DNA from: Elysia marginata
Lineage: Eukaryota; Mollusca; Gastropoda; Plakobranchidae
Length of the DNA stretch: 26,491 nt
NCBI GenBank assembly: GCA_019649035.1
Contig: BMAT01007483.1
Location: 534,951 to 561,441, forward strand
Direction of reading: 5' to 3'
Part shown: positions 10,931 through 20,531 of the stretch, piece by piece
How the letters are laid out: each line of letters starts with the position of its first letter
Numbering within the stretch: position 1 is the first letter of the stretch
The notes under the pieces: model-generated
The model's database searches: none
What the model saw: the letters and a program-made list of their open reading frames with translations, nothing else
Told to the model about the DNA's origin: nothing
Translations under genes and position numbers: made by a program

Positions 10931-11164
10931 ACTAGCGCGGCATCCGATTGATTTGGACTGGTTAAGAGACAAAATAATGGTGGTGTAAACATTCTTGTCA
11001 AGGCCAAAACTATCAACAAAAGACAACATCAAATCATTTTATTGACAGAATCAGCTATTTATGTTCGGTAGCTAGATAAATAAAATGCAATACTAGCAAT
11101 AAGCCAATATCTTGTGAATGATGCGTCGCCAATGCTCTTCATTTCAATAAGCAAACATTTACCT
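10762..11164 (-). repeat. Interspersed repeat, right copy of an inverted pair
   Basis: Reverse complement of 626-1022. The homology begins at AGGTAA, which is the last base of the alternative first exon and its splice donor, and continues through TGTTTGCTTATTG. Thus the repeat abuts, and may supply, the donor at 11161-11162. It lies inside the proposed first intron of the short transcript. Differences from the left copy are mostly substitutions plus a few short indels. Confidence 0.85.
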
Positions 11165-11243
11165 GGTGCAGCACCTGCCTCAACGAGGAGCCGTAGCACC
11201 ACTCGTACATCTCCGGTGTGACGTCCAGCGAGCCCATCATCAT
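11163..11243 (-). CDS. Candidate alternative first coding exon, 27 codons (N-terminally truncated dystrobrevin isoform?)
   Basis: Three ATGs in a row (starting at 11243, 11240 and 11237) open a frame MMMGSLDVTPEMYEWC… that runs to GTGCTGCACCAG|GTAAATG. The third ATG has the best context (A at -3, G at +4). After the first ATGs, nearly all codons end in G or C (about 25 of 26), unlike the surrounding AT-rich DNA. The donor is phase 0, matching the phase-0 acceptor at 8009, so splicing to that exon keeps the dystrobrevin frame. The peptide is not one I recognise. A second frame across the same DNA (…VVLRLLVEAGAAPG) resembles an ankyrin helix by chance and has no good start. Alternatively this is the first exon of another gene nested in the intron. 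Function is inferred from position, promoter and phase only. Confidence 0.45.
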
Positions 11244-11252
11244 AGCTGAGTC

Positions 11253-11306
11253 CTAAGAACCTCGCGTGGCCCGCTGAGTCCAGAGTCGGAGAAATTTTCG
11301 CGTCAT
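11253..11306 (-). other. Upstream ORF, 17 codons
   Basis: The first ATG after the predicted start site is at 11306. Its frame runs 17 codons to TAG (11255-11253) and ends 9 nt before the first main ATG. The short spacing would favour reinitiation or leaky scanning control if the transcript is real. Both the peptide and its translation are unproven. Confidence 0.35.
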
Positions 11307-11311
11307 CCAAC

Positions 11312-11392
11312 TGGAGAAGAATGTTGGCTTGCCGAATATTTATAACGCACTCTTTGAATTTTACACACGTGGTGATGATCTAAGGTGAGTCA
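11312..11392 (-). promoter_or_regulatory. Candidate TATA promoter with E-box and AP-1 site
   Basis: On the minus strand, TATAAATA (11344-11337) is followed by an initiator-like TCCAGTT whose A is at 11312, 32 nt after the first T of the TATA box, the usual spacing. Upstream are CACGTG (11366-11371, an E-box, about -54 to -59) and TGAGTCA (11386-11392, a perfect AP-1 site, about -74 to -80). The order and spacing are those of a compact core promoter. Each motif alone is common in AT-rich DNA. The combination with a GC-rich coding-like exon is what supports the call. Confidence 0.4.
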
Positions 11393-12375
11393 TAGATAAT
11401 CATATTGATACAACAGGGTGTCTTGAGTTGATCAGGTTCTTCTCCAAACGATGAAAATGTTTCACCGCGCACTGTGGGTAACTTTTTTCGCCTTTTGGAT
11501 TGTACATACGTTAAGGTGGGTAAGGCAAGTCACAGATAACTGATACTACCATAGCTGTTGGTTTTTAATCTGTTACTTTCTACACAAAGGGTACCCACCC
11601 AGAAGTTTTCACTACCATCATGTGATTCCATGATGCTATTTTCACAAATCCATGAAATATATCACCCACTTACGACTTGGACGTGTTTAAGATACTTTTA
11701 CAGCGTGTTATCTTTTAAGATAAAAAAAAATTAGCAGAAATCTTCAATAGTTACGAAAACACAAATACACACACATCGATTTGGAATTGAACCAAACGAG
11801 CAACACTAAGGCAGGTTTTCAGAATGAACCCTCGTACCGTATTATTAATTAGTTTATCTAAGAATTGTGTTCAGGAATATAAACTTATGCAGGTAAAGAC
11901 TATATCTTTACAGTACCGTTACCATGTCCGTCCAGTCCCACAACTCGTTTTTTTTTTCACAACATTGATTACAACAGAGCGAAGACGTACGAAAGGAAAA
12001 AGTCTTTTATGGAGAAAGAAAACATTCCATCGCGATGTTATGGAAATCTTTAAGTTTGTCTCGAGATGGTAAACATTTATAGGCTTAACATTTATACATC
12101 GAATAACAGCCGATTCGAAATAAAAAAATGTAGCATTAACAGCCCATTGCACCTAAAATGTGATGATTTCTAAAAGTACAATATAAAAAACTCAAAGTAT
12201 TGACATGTGGAAAATAGTGTATGCGTTTTGCAATTAAGAAAAGATATGAGGTAGGACATTGATATCTCCAAGTCTATAGAAAACGTCTTGTATATTTCTT
12301 GATAGCGCTTGAGACCACAAATCCTCCCACAAGAACTGCAGAAGAAAAAAAAGAAGTTCCTTTCCTTTTCCTTAG
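11393..12375. other. AT-rich non-coding sequence upstream of the candidate promoter
   Basis: No supported gene. Open frames at 11824-12072 and 11919-12152 overlap on opposite strands and have no motif. Nearest to the promoter, 11400-11640 has slightly higher GC but no further element that I can name. Confidence 0.5.
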
Positions 12376-12457
12376 TGTGGATTCATATTCATACAAGGAT
12401 TTCAAAGGAGGAAGAACTTCTTGAATATGGCGTATAGAAAAGTTGCGAACAGTCAAG
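12376..12457 (+). other. Candidate plus-strand exon (82 bp), possibly cryptic
   Basis: A strong pyrimidine tract (TTCCTTTCCTTTTCCTTAG) ends at 12375. An 82-bp stretch stays open in frame (CGFIFIQGFQRRKNFLNM…) and ends with CAAG|GTAAGA, close to the consensus donor. The peptide is basic and unrecognised. It lies on the strand opposite to the dystrobrevin exon, so it would belong to an antisense or nested transcript, or be a decoy exon. Confidence 0.2.
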
Positions 12458-12544
12458 GTAAGATTATTCAATTTTTGTTCGGGTAGGAAACGAAGAAAGG
12501 AGATAGATAACTAGGTAAAAAATAAATGTAGATATACAGAAAGG

Positions 12545-12831
12545 TAGGTAAGTAGAGATAGATAGATAGATTAATAGATAGATAGACAAGTAGACAAATA
12601 GACGGGTGGACGGATAGATAGATATGTTATTGACAATTTAAGCGAAGGGCATAGGCTAACTTACAGCTATCTCTTGTGAGCATTGCTCTCTTCAGATAAG
12701 ATTGCTATATGCACTCTTTCAAGTAGGTAGATAGATAGATAAAACAGAGAATAAATATAATGAATAGCAGGATGGATAGATGCACGTAAGTAGATGGAAA
12801 CATAAAAAAGAGAGAGAGAGACAGAGAGAAA

Positions 12832-12863
<32 letters not shown>

Positions 12864-12896
12864 AGAGAGAGAGAGAAGGGGAGGGGGAGGGAGAGA
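12545..12896 (+). repeat. GATA microsatellite patches and GA/GACA tract
   Basis: GATA-type units lie at about 12557-12625 and 12728-12741. A purine-only GA tract with CAGA and GGGG interruptions covers 12809-12896. GATA is the reverse complement of TATC, the unit at 4.7-5.0 kb. The minus-strand frame at 12705-13010 rich in S and L is a translation of this tract. Confidence 0.9.
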
Positions 12897-13713
12897 TCGA
12901 AATGAAACTGGTTTAATAATTATTTTTCCAACAAAGTAACATAGATCATATTTACTCTCAAGTGAACATGCGTGACACAATAACAGTTTTTGGAGGAGCT
13001 GGTCATACATAAGAGCTTTTCAGTCTTAAATGGTCTACCGCGGCGCAGCATAATTGGCAAGGGCGAATAATTTCCCAAATATACGTTGAAAATAAGCATT
13101 GTGAGTCCAGACAAGAAAGTAACTAATCTACATGTGTTTTTCAAAAAATAACGTTGTGACAACTAAGAATGGACTAAGAAAATTGAATGACCGGGCATAA
13201 GTAAGGCATAAAGGAAAACACCGTATTTAGTTACCTTCACAAAACAGCTAGCTAAATGTTAAGGCATGCCCTTATGACTTTCTCAATATTCTCTTTCACA
13301 GAAAAATATGAAAATTAATTTTTCTACAGTCTTCCAGAACTTCAGCATAACATGACAGGATTTGAACGCGCTAATTGGAGGTAATTGATTAAAAGAAAGT
13401 CCTTAATAATTTATGTTACCGAATTCAAACTGTTAACAACTATAGTTTTCTCAGCGCTTTTCGTTGTTATAAGTTGATAATTTAAATCCATTTTGTATGT
13501 CATGGAGTTGGGTATAAATGTTGATTTCAGTCATTCATTCATTAGCATAGTTATTTTTTGAAAGTTTCTTTACCTTATCAAGAAATTTTAAAATTTGGGG
13601 TGGGAGGGGGCGAAACGGATGAGGATACGGGTCTTTACAATCATGAAATAAAATAATCATATTTTGAAGACTTGTTAAATAGCGTTAAACATTCGCGGAT
13701 TTTGAAAAGACTT
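12897..13713. other. AT-rich non-coding sequence
   Basis: Nothing supported. The minus frame 12920-13162 (80 codons) has no motif or convincing splice sites. Confidence 0.5.
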
Positions 13714-13714
13714 T

Positions 13715-13775
<61 letters not shown>
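13714..13775 (+). repeat. CT dinucleotide microsatellite
   Basis: About 31 CT units with a single TTT interruption near 13733. It is a pure pyrimidine mirror repeat, capable in principle of H-DNA. The RERERE frame on the minus strand is its translation. Confidence 0.95.
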
Positions 13776-13776
<1 letters not shown>

Positions 13777-14826
13777 CTTGATTTTGCTCACTAACGCCTA
13801 CCGGTACTTGTTTTGTTTCTTTCCCTAGAAATTGACATCCCAGAAAAAAAACAAAAACTGATGTCATAAGCGTCTACATTGATCGAAAGTGGAACGAAAA
13901 AAATAGTTAACCCATTGCTTCCTAGTTGGCTTATCTTTTAAACATGACAGAGGAAAATGATTTTTATCTATATTTTATTTATCTTTTATTTTGTCTTCCA
14001 CACAAGTGTGACACCACGCATGACATTTTTTTATTTTTTTTATTTTTCCAAATGTATCCCTTCTGTTGTATTGACAAAGATCTCTTGACGACTGCGTTCA
14101 CGACGAAGTAAACAGATGCGTTCACGAGACTTGGGTTTTACCGGTACAAAATCAACAGTGTCTTGCACTAAGGCATAATTTCAATAGACGACATTCATAT
14201 CCTTTTCAGATAATCGGACTCAAGTTGCACAAACTGGATTTGTTTCGCCTGGCCCCAAAATACATTCAGATTCTTTCGCAAGGCATCACCTTTACCAAAG
14301 AACAACACTGACCAATTCTTTGCGCCAAACACAATCAGAAATAATTATTCTGAAACTAGGCTGACAAGCATGCACTGGCCCTAATTAAAAAGCAAACTAA
14401 TTATAGTTTTTTCCACATTATTCAGGTCTAAGAAAGCAAATGCTGATAGAAACCACCTCCGCCATAAACGATGTACGAAAACGCTCAATAACTTTAGCAA
14501 AAACTACAAATTAAAGAGTTTCACAAAGCGTCCAACGGTATAAAAAAAACCCTCAAGGACAAGACTTGTTTAAAGAACATTATATTATCAGCATATCAAA
14601 TTTACATTCGAAAAGCAGTGTCAAACTGTTGCCTTATTTTGGCAGTCTGATACCAAACTGTCATAGCTTGTGGTTTAGATTTTAGACATTTTGTAATCTG
14701 ATCTTCCTGGAGAAATCTCTCTCTCTCTCTATGCTAAAGATAGACCGGAGTGTCTTGCACGACAAAAGACTTGCTGAGGTCGGTGTCAGATGTCGTTGAG
14801 CGTTGTTTGTCACAAAGTGTCACCAA
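13776..14826. other. AT-rich non-coding sequence
   Basis: No gene is supported. A short CT run sits at 14716-14731. The remainder shows no repeat, splice pair or coding bias that I can see. Confidence 0.5.
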
Positions 14827-15050
14827 GTAATATTTGTCACAAGGTTTTCTTTCCCTTCTTTAACTTAAGAATCGTGGCTTTCAAACAAAAAGGTGATTTT
14901 TGAACATTTTTATTGACAGGCAACTTTCTAAAAATTCGAAGAGATGAAAAGAGGGAAGGGCGAGGGAAATCGAGAGCAACTGAGTAATATTTGTCATTAG
15001 GCTTTTTCACTCTTCTTTAACTTAAGAATCCTGTCCTTTTACGGGCGAAT
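14827..15050 (+). repeat. Divergent direct duplication, period 157 bp
   Basis: GTAATATTTGTCA starts at 14827 and again at 14984. Both copies continue through a T/C-rich stretch into CTTCTTTAACTTAAGAATC (about 14855 and 15013). After that, similarity fades, with only weak matches in the AT-rich part. This is an old local duplication rather than a satellite. Confidence 0.65.
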
Positions 15051-15147
15051 TTTTACACAATTAAAAATTTCTTTTTAAAGTATTTTCTAAATCTTACAAA
15101 TATTCGTACGCGAGGAAGACTGATAGAGAAAGTAGGGGAATAAAGAA

Positions 15148-15250
15148 AGAGAAAGAGGCAGACAGACAGAGAGATAGAGGGACAGAGAGAGACAGAGAGA
15201 GAGACAGAGAGAGACAGAGACAGAGAGAGACAGAGAGAGACGGGGGAGGG
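15148..15250 (+). repeat. GACAGA/GAGA microsatellite
   Basis: Purine-rich array of GACAGA and GA units ending in GGGGGAGGGG. The S/L-rich minus frame 15087-15317 is its translation. Confidence 0.93.
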
Positions 15251-16945
15251 GAAGGATTACAATAAAAAGATTTTTAAAACAATTATATTGACGGAGTAAA
15301 ATAGAATGTTTAAACAAATCGAATTAGTAAACTCTTTGATGTGTATGTAGTAGTACACCATATTTTTCTTAGGATTCTTTTCAATGAAATGTAAATGTTT
15401 CTTTTTATGTCGCTGTTAACTACTGTAAACCAAAAAATGAACCTTCAAAGTTTCTATTTCTCGTCAGAATTGAACTTTAAAAAACTGATATAATCTATCT
15501 AGTCCTAAAATCTACATCTTTCGCTCAAGAGGCCGAGTAGAGGAAAAAATAAGGCTGAGGTCGCCAAAGTTCAAAGGGTTACAGCTAAGAGGGTGAAATA
15601 TTGAGTATTACGAAGGTTTTGAAAAGATCAATCTATACAAATAAAGAAGAAGGATAAAAGTCATGTAGTATGTTCATGGTTTTTGTAAAGGAATGATAAT
15701 GAAACACAAAAATCTATAAAGCAACGGAGGTTGTAGGAATTACGTTCAAGCTTTCCTATTTTTGTCTTTTTTTTACATTTTTACTTGTAAAGTCTGATTA
15801 ATCTGATTTTTTAAAAGGAAGCTTTTTTGCTTATATAAAAGTGACACAAAGAATTAACCATTCTCTCCCCTTTCTTTCTGCATGTCAGTTTATCCACCTC
15901 TTGTTTCAACACTTGTTCCATTGCTTTTTTTGTGTGTGCACAAACCTTCTCACATTATCTCCCTAACCTTTATATATCATAATGACATTTAGGAAACTAA
16001 TAAATTTAAACAGGAAATAGCTAAATAATTAATGATTGCGCAATTGGGTCTTAAAAATTTGCACGAGCTAGAAGTTATTTCAAAGTATTTCTCAATCCAA
16101 CTTCCAAAGTAACGGATAAACCTAACTTTAGTTTTCACAAACACTGTCGTTTTTTCGCGTGAAAGAAGTTTAAACATATAAAGCTTGTAAATGAAAGTTT
16201 CATGTAGACCCACTCGTTTGTGCTCTGCACACAACTTCAAGAAGTTTTCATAAATTCCTGTTTGTTGAAATATTCCCGAGTTTCAGAGGTGTTTTCATTG
16301 TCGCGCGGTGATATTAATGTGAAAAATCACCAATGCCCGCAAGTTATCGTTAAAAGAAACGAGTGGGTGAAGTATCTTGCACCGGCTTGCTGCTGACTGT
16401 TAAGCCTCCATCTCCTTGAAGTTTGCATTTGATCCGAATACTGCACGCAGAAACCGCCCTGGGCTACAAATTAATGCAGTGGTATTTACCAAAAACTGCC
16501 GCAAAACAGGAGCTCGTGTATTCACCAAGAGTTAAGATTACTCGGCATGAAATCTGAGGCAGCGCTGAAGTACAAGCTTCTTTGCAAGTATTTATAAACA
16601 TTTCGTCACGCTTAAACTGATATGTATTTTGTTGTTCCATCTTAAAAGGATCTTCCTACATCGTTTTCCGTTCATCCTTTTCCTTAATTGACGTCTTATA
16701 ACGCAAAGAATAAAAAGATACACATAGCATAAGGTCACAGCAACATAGAGCTTTAACTTTTTAAATTGGAAAAGATTCATAAAAAAACAGCAACAAAAAC
16801 AAAACAAAGCAAAAGAAAATGGAGAAAGCGAGAAGAGTACTGGAAAACAAACTAACTAGCGTGAAGCAAATGAATTTTGAATCAAGGACTGAACGCGCGT
16901 TTTCCGTCTCTGGTCGATTAAATCAGCATAACTTACGTGAGACTT
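15251..16945. other. AT-rich non-coding sequence with a mildly GC-enriched centre
   Basis: No gene is supported. A patch at 16300-16580 is richer in G+C and could be read on the minus strand as a short open stretch ending TTTTTG|GTAAAT near 16490. It has a stop in one frame and a weak acceptor, so I do not call an exon. Confidence 0.45.
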
Positions 16946-17035
16946 TATTGTAAAATTTTATAAATTTATATAGCGCTGTATGCCAATGAACATTAGCAGC
17001 TAAAAGCGCTTCGCAAAGCTCAAACTACACAAATA
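16946..17035 (-). mobile_element. SINE-type 3' tail fragment
   Basis: Read on the minus strand, the segment runs from TTTGAGCTTTGCGAAGCGCTTTT to CAGCGCTATATAAATTTATAAA. The paired AAGCGCTT and GCGCTATATAAA motifs are typical of the 3' ends of many animal SINEs (and partner LINEs). No tRNA-like head with A and B boxes is seen at higher coordinates, so only the tail remains. The family assignment is from memory of the motif. Confidence 0.5.
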
Positions 17036-18349
17036 TGGAAGACGAAGCACAGCTAAACTAAAAACTAAACATGACGGTTGTGTATGTGTGCCTTGGTCTG
17101 TTTGGCTGTTTGTGATACTAATATAACAAGAAGTAATCAAGGTGAATAAAACAACCCCCACAGAATAGCTAAAATCTCTCAATCCTAATAATGATTTTGT
17201 AAAACGAAGTCGATCAGACAGGAGGATCTATAAATCTAGTTAATAATGCTGAAAGCAAGGTAACGTTATAGAACGGACAGACCAATCAAGGCAGAAGATT
17301 ATACCAATCGAAGGTGTCGATTTCACAGCTTCTGTCGGAATTCCAAACAACACGTTATAAAGCGGTGAAATGCAAAACTCAATCTACTTTTCTGCCACGA
17401 CAACGAAAAAAACACCTTCAGGGTGATTTTACTATTCTAGGAACAAAGCTAAAGAACCTGCCGATAAACATGTGTCGACTACAAAACAAATCTGCCTTTA
17501 GGGAAATGGATTATTGATCCGCTAATTTTTACCACAGAAATAATTCACTTTTTTAGCGTCTCCGCATCGAAAAAATGCAGTGCCGGAAGCTACAATCAAT
17601 TAAATGCAGGGTCGGAGGAGAAACTGGGCTATTTATAAGAACAAAAATTACCGTCGTCTCTTGTTGCGTCTGGACTAGAGCGCTTGATGTATTTTATATT
17701 TAAAAAAAAAATAGATGGATAGACCTAACGACTGTTCAACTTTTAAAAGCCAAACACACACCAAGGATAATTTGCAACTACTTTCATTTAAAATCAAATA
17801 AGCCTGTAACACTAAGAAAAACAGCTCAAAGAACCGAAAAAGGCAAACACGAAAGCCATCAACCTATTCAATTGCCCTGGACAAGAAATTCTCGTTATGA
17901 TCTGTTGCATAATTAAAAAAAAACGATTAAAATCAATGAATACAAGCCTTTAGCTTGACTTCTAGGCTTCATATCTATCATACTTGTTCTACAATGTCAA
18001 AAAAGGAACCATAAGAAATGAGGATGACGATAGCGCTATCTTAGTTAGACTCTCATTTGCATAATATAGAAACTAGAGAAATTGGTTCCGATGCTTCTGT
18101 CATAGTTTGTAACTCAAACTATCCCTAGAATGTGCAAAACGCCAAAATTCTTTAAATTTCACACACAAAAAAAGTTGATTGTTTGAGGGTGGTAAAAAAC
18201 TTTGTCAAAACTCCCGACGCAATAAATCTCAGTTACGGAAAATATTGCTGGGTTTTCTTACGTTTCTTACGAGTTATTTCCATAGACGGTCACCCCATTA
18301 AACTAACAACTGTTATCAAAACTGCTGCGGCAAAATCAGAAAAGTAAGT
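17036..18349. other. AT-rich non-coding sequence
   Basis: No supported gene. The plus frame at 17314-17517 has no motif, and a poly-A run lies at 17701-17711. Confidence 0.5.
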
Positions 18350-18356
18350 GCCTGTG

Positions 18357-18651
18357 GTTTGGTTGTTTGAATTTTTAACGTCCCAGTCAACTTCGAGGTT
18401 ATATCAGAGACGGCGCTTGGGACAATCAAAAGTGTGCTGCCACAATGATGTAAGGAGCACTTGCGTACACCACACACAGTCACATTATCCTGACATCGGG
18501 CCGACTAGACTTAACACTAAACCCATAATGCCAGACACTAGGCATTCAGCTGCTAATACCAGTTTAAAAGACCTTGGTTTGGCTCGGCCGTGGATCGAAC
18601 CACGCATCTTCGGATCTCTGAGCGAGTGTCTTACCGCTAGACCGCAGAGCC
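18357..18651 (-). mobile_element. tRNA-derived SINE, near full length
   Basis: On the minus strand the element starts with a tRNA-like head (18651-18581). The head has an A-box region GGTCTAGCGGTAAGAC (18643-18628), a B-box GGTTCGATCC (18601-18592), and pairing ends GGCTC and GAGCC. A roughly 200-bp body follows, ending …GACTGGGACGTTAAAAATTC and then CAAACAACCAAAC, an AACC/CAAA-type tail. The 7-bp direct repeat GCCTGTG flanks it (18350-18356 and 18650-18656, the latter overlapping the head), and a further GCCTGTGTAAA copy follows at 18660. Transcription would be by Pol III from the internal boxes, with retroposition by a partner LINE. Open frames of 60-112 codons crossing it on both strands are incidental. 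Confidence 0.85.
18581..18651 (-). ncRNA. tRNA-like head of the SINE (degenerate, not a functional tRNA)
   Basis: 71 nt with a recognisable acceptor stem (one mismatch), a D arm (GTCT with AGAC) and a T arm (GTGG with CCAC). The T loop is one base short: GGTTCGATCC against the usual GGTTCGANNCC. The anticodon arm does not pair well (CTCGC has no good partner), so I do not call a tRNA gene or an isotype. Confidence 0.7.
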
Positions 18652-18670
18652 TGTGTAAAGCCTGTGTAAA

Positions 18671-20135
18671 CAACCGAACGGAGTAATCCTAGGCACGTAA
18701 ATATATTTGTGACATGTTTATAACGAAACGGACTTTTGTGTTTCACACCTTTATACGGCATCATGCGGCCTTATTTTGATGATGGCCTTGTAAATCAAGC
18801 TCACCTGCCTCAACTTTTTCGTCTGACGGTCTAAAAACGCTATGGTTGCACCCAAAAGTATTTACTTTTATTATTCTCTGAGAAATATAATTAATAGCAT
18901 GTGTGAAGTTTATAATTTGAATATTGTTCGATTTAAAAATTCAAGGCCAAAACAATTTTGATGTTTTCTTCATTTTCTTACCTTGCTAAAAATACGTTTA
19001 ACAGGAAAGCACAAAAGAGTGATTTAAACGTAGCAAAATTAAATAAAAGAAAAAAAAATCATTTCCAGTAGTTAAATATAGAGCTTATCTTCCAACAAAT
19101 ACGACCGGAAAATTCGTGCGTACTGAAACACCCTTTGAGCCTGCACGTCATTGATTTTGAGTTTAAATCTAAACCTCGTTATTTCTATTTTAAGAAACTG
19201 TTCATACCAGATTAAACCAAAGAAATCTATAGTCACCGTCAAATTACCACCATACCATCACCGCTCCTCCGATAATAGCGTTATCTTTTGAAACTGACAG
19301 TACTCTCGGGTAATTTGTCCATATCTCTTCGTTCTCGAACTAAACGATCCAAGTTTTCTCCATTCTGAAACAAGCTACGTATAGCAATACAAGCATGTGA
19401 GTAGCACACGACATCACGAATATTGATAGATCTCTCATTATATCAAGCAGAACATTTTGTCTCGAACAACCTCTCTACTTAATAAATCAGCCCAAATCAG
19501 TAAAAAATTCATGTTAGGAGCAATTCTGTTTTTTTTCTAGATCTCTCATATGAAGAGTGCGTAAAATGATCAAAATCTTCTTCTGAGTTATCACGTGTTA
19601 AATCTCTACCTCCCCCTTATCTCGCTCTGTCTGTCCTCCTCTCTCTCTTTCTTCTCTCTCTCTCCCTCTCACTTTTTTCTTTTTTTTTCTTATCAAGCAA
19701 ACATCTCTGACATTCAACTCACCAACAATGATTGCGGGATTTCAAGTCAGTGTATGGGAGTTTCCAAACCTTAAAAATGTTTTTCTCTTGGCTTTATGTC
19801 AATCAATCATACACCATTAGAGGCAAGCCATGAAAAACTACTAGTTCAGTATTTTTTGAATAAGTAAAACACTACCCAATAAAAAATGGAAAAAAATTAG
19901 CATTGAATTAGACACAAAATACGAACACTTTTTTTTGGAAATAATTGAAGCTTCGCGGTAGACACTTGTAGCTGGAACTCACAGTAAGCAAAACATAAAC
20001 GAAACACATGTAAAAAAGTTAAATGGTCCAACGGCATTAAATCAATCTAAATATAAAAAAAAAACAATATAAATGGGTTGCTAGTAGAACCGTGAGTCTT
20101 GATGGCCATGGTTTTTTTCTTATACAAAAAAATGA

Positions 20136-20140
<5 letters not shown>
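18671..20140. other. AT-rich non-coding sequence with a CT-rich patch
   Basis: No supported gene. A pyrimidine-rich stretch of CTCT, TCTG and TTCT lies at about 19612-19692. The rest is featureless AT-rich DNA. Confidence 0.5.

Positions 20141-20178
<38 letters not shown>
20141..20178 (+). repeat. GA dinucleotide microsatellite
   Basis: Nineteen uninterrupted GA units. Confidence 0.97.
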
Positions 20179-20181
<3 letters not shown>

Positions 20182-20261
20182 GAGAAACAAGATAAAGTAA
20201 GCTGGCATGCTCAAGAGCTAGCCTCAGGATATGAAATAAGACCTTCTATCTTTAACTAGAT

Positions 20262-20531
20262 CTAGCATTCAAGCGCAGAAGCGAGAAAATAGTGACCCAA
20301 TCGGCCAATGTCCCCGCGAAATACTCCAGAATCTCTTTGCTTATCATTGCAGCCAAGTGATCTGTGTTCAGTGTCCGGCTCAATGCCACGACAGCTATGT
20401 GGACTTTCGTGCCTCAAACACCTGTTAAAGACCCAGATGTCCGCTAAAATCATTGCTGCACTGCCGGGTGGTCCTGCCGCCATTAAAAAATAAATTATTG
20501 GAGATCTGAATAAAATAGTGGAGGCAGCCAC
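20262..20531 (-). other. GC-enriched island with open frames on both strands
   Basis: This 270-bp patch is clearly richer in G+C than its flanks and stays open for 89 codons on the minus strand and 61 on the plus strand (20308-20493, ending …IIAALPGGPAAIKK and a stop). I recognise neither peptide. On the minus strand an AG (TTTATTCAG) precedes ATGGCGGCAGG, and AACAG|GTGTTT could be a donor near 20419. The whole could be a repeat fragment, a decayed coding exon or a regulatory island. Confidence that something non-random is here is moderate; confidence in coding is low. Confidence 0.25.

Noticed and set aside
11163-11310. Ankyrin-repeat-like peptide VVLRLLVEAGAAPG on the minus strand
   Set aside because: Only a partial helix-like match with no ATG start (the frame opens with TTG) and no TPLH-type motif. 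The frame with the three ATGs has far stronger G/C bias at third positions.
16480-16600. Minus-strand exon ending TTTTTG|GTAAAT
   Set aside because: Weak acceptor and a stop codon in one of the frames; no similarity recognised.
18581-18651. Functional tRNA gene on the minus strand
   Set aside because: T loop one base short, anticodon arm unpaired, and continuous with a SINE body, tail and target duplication.
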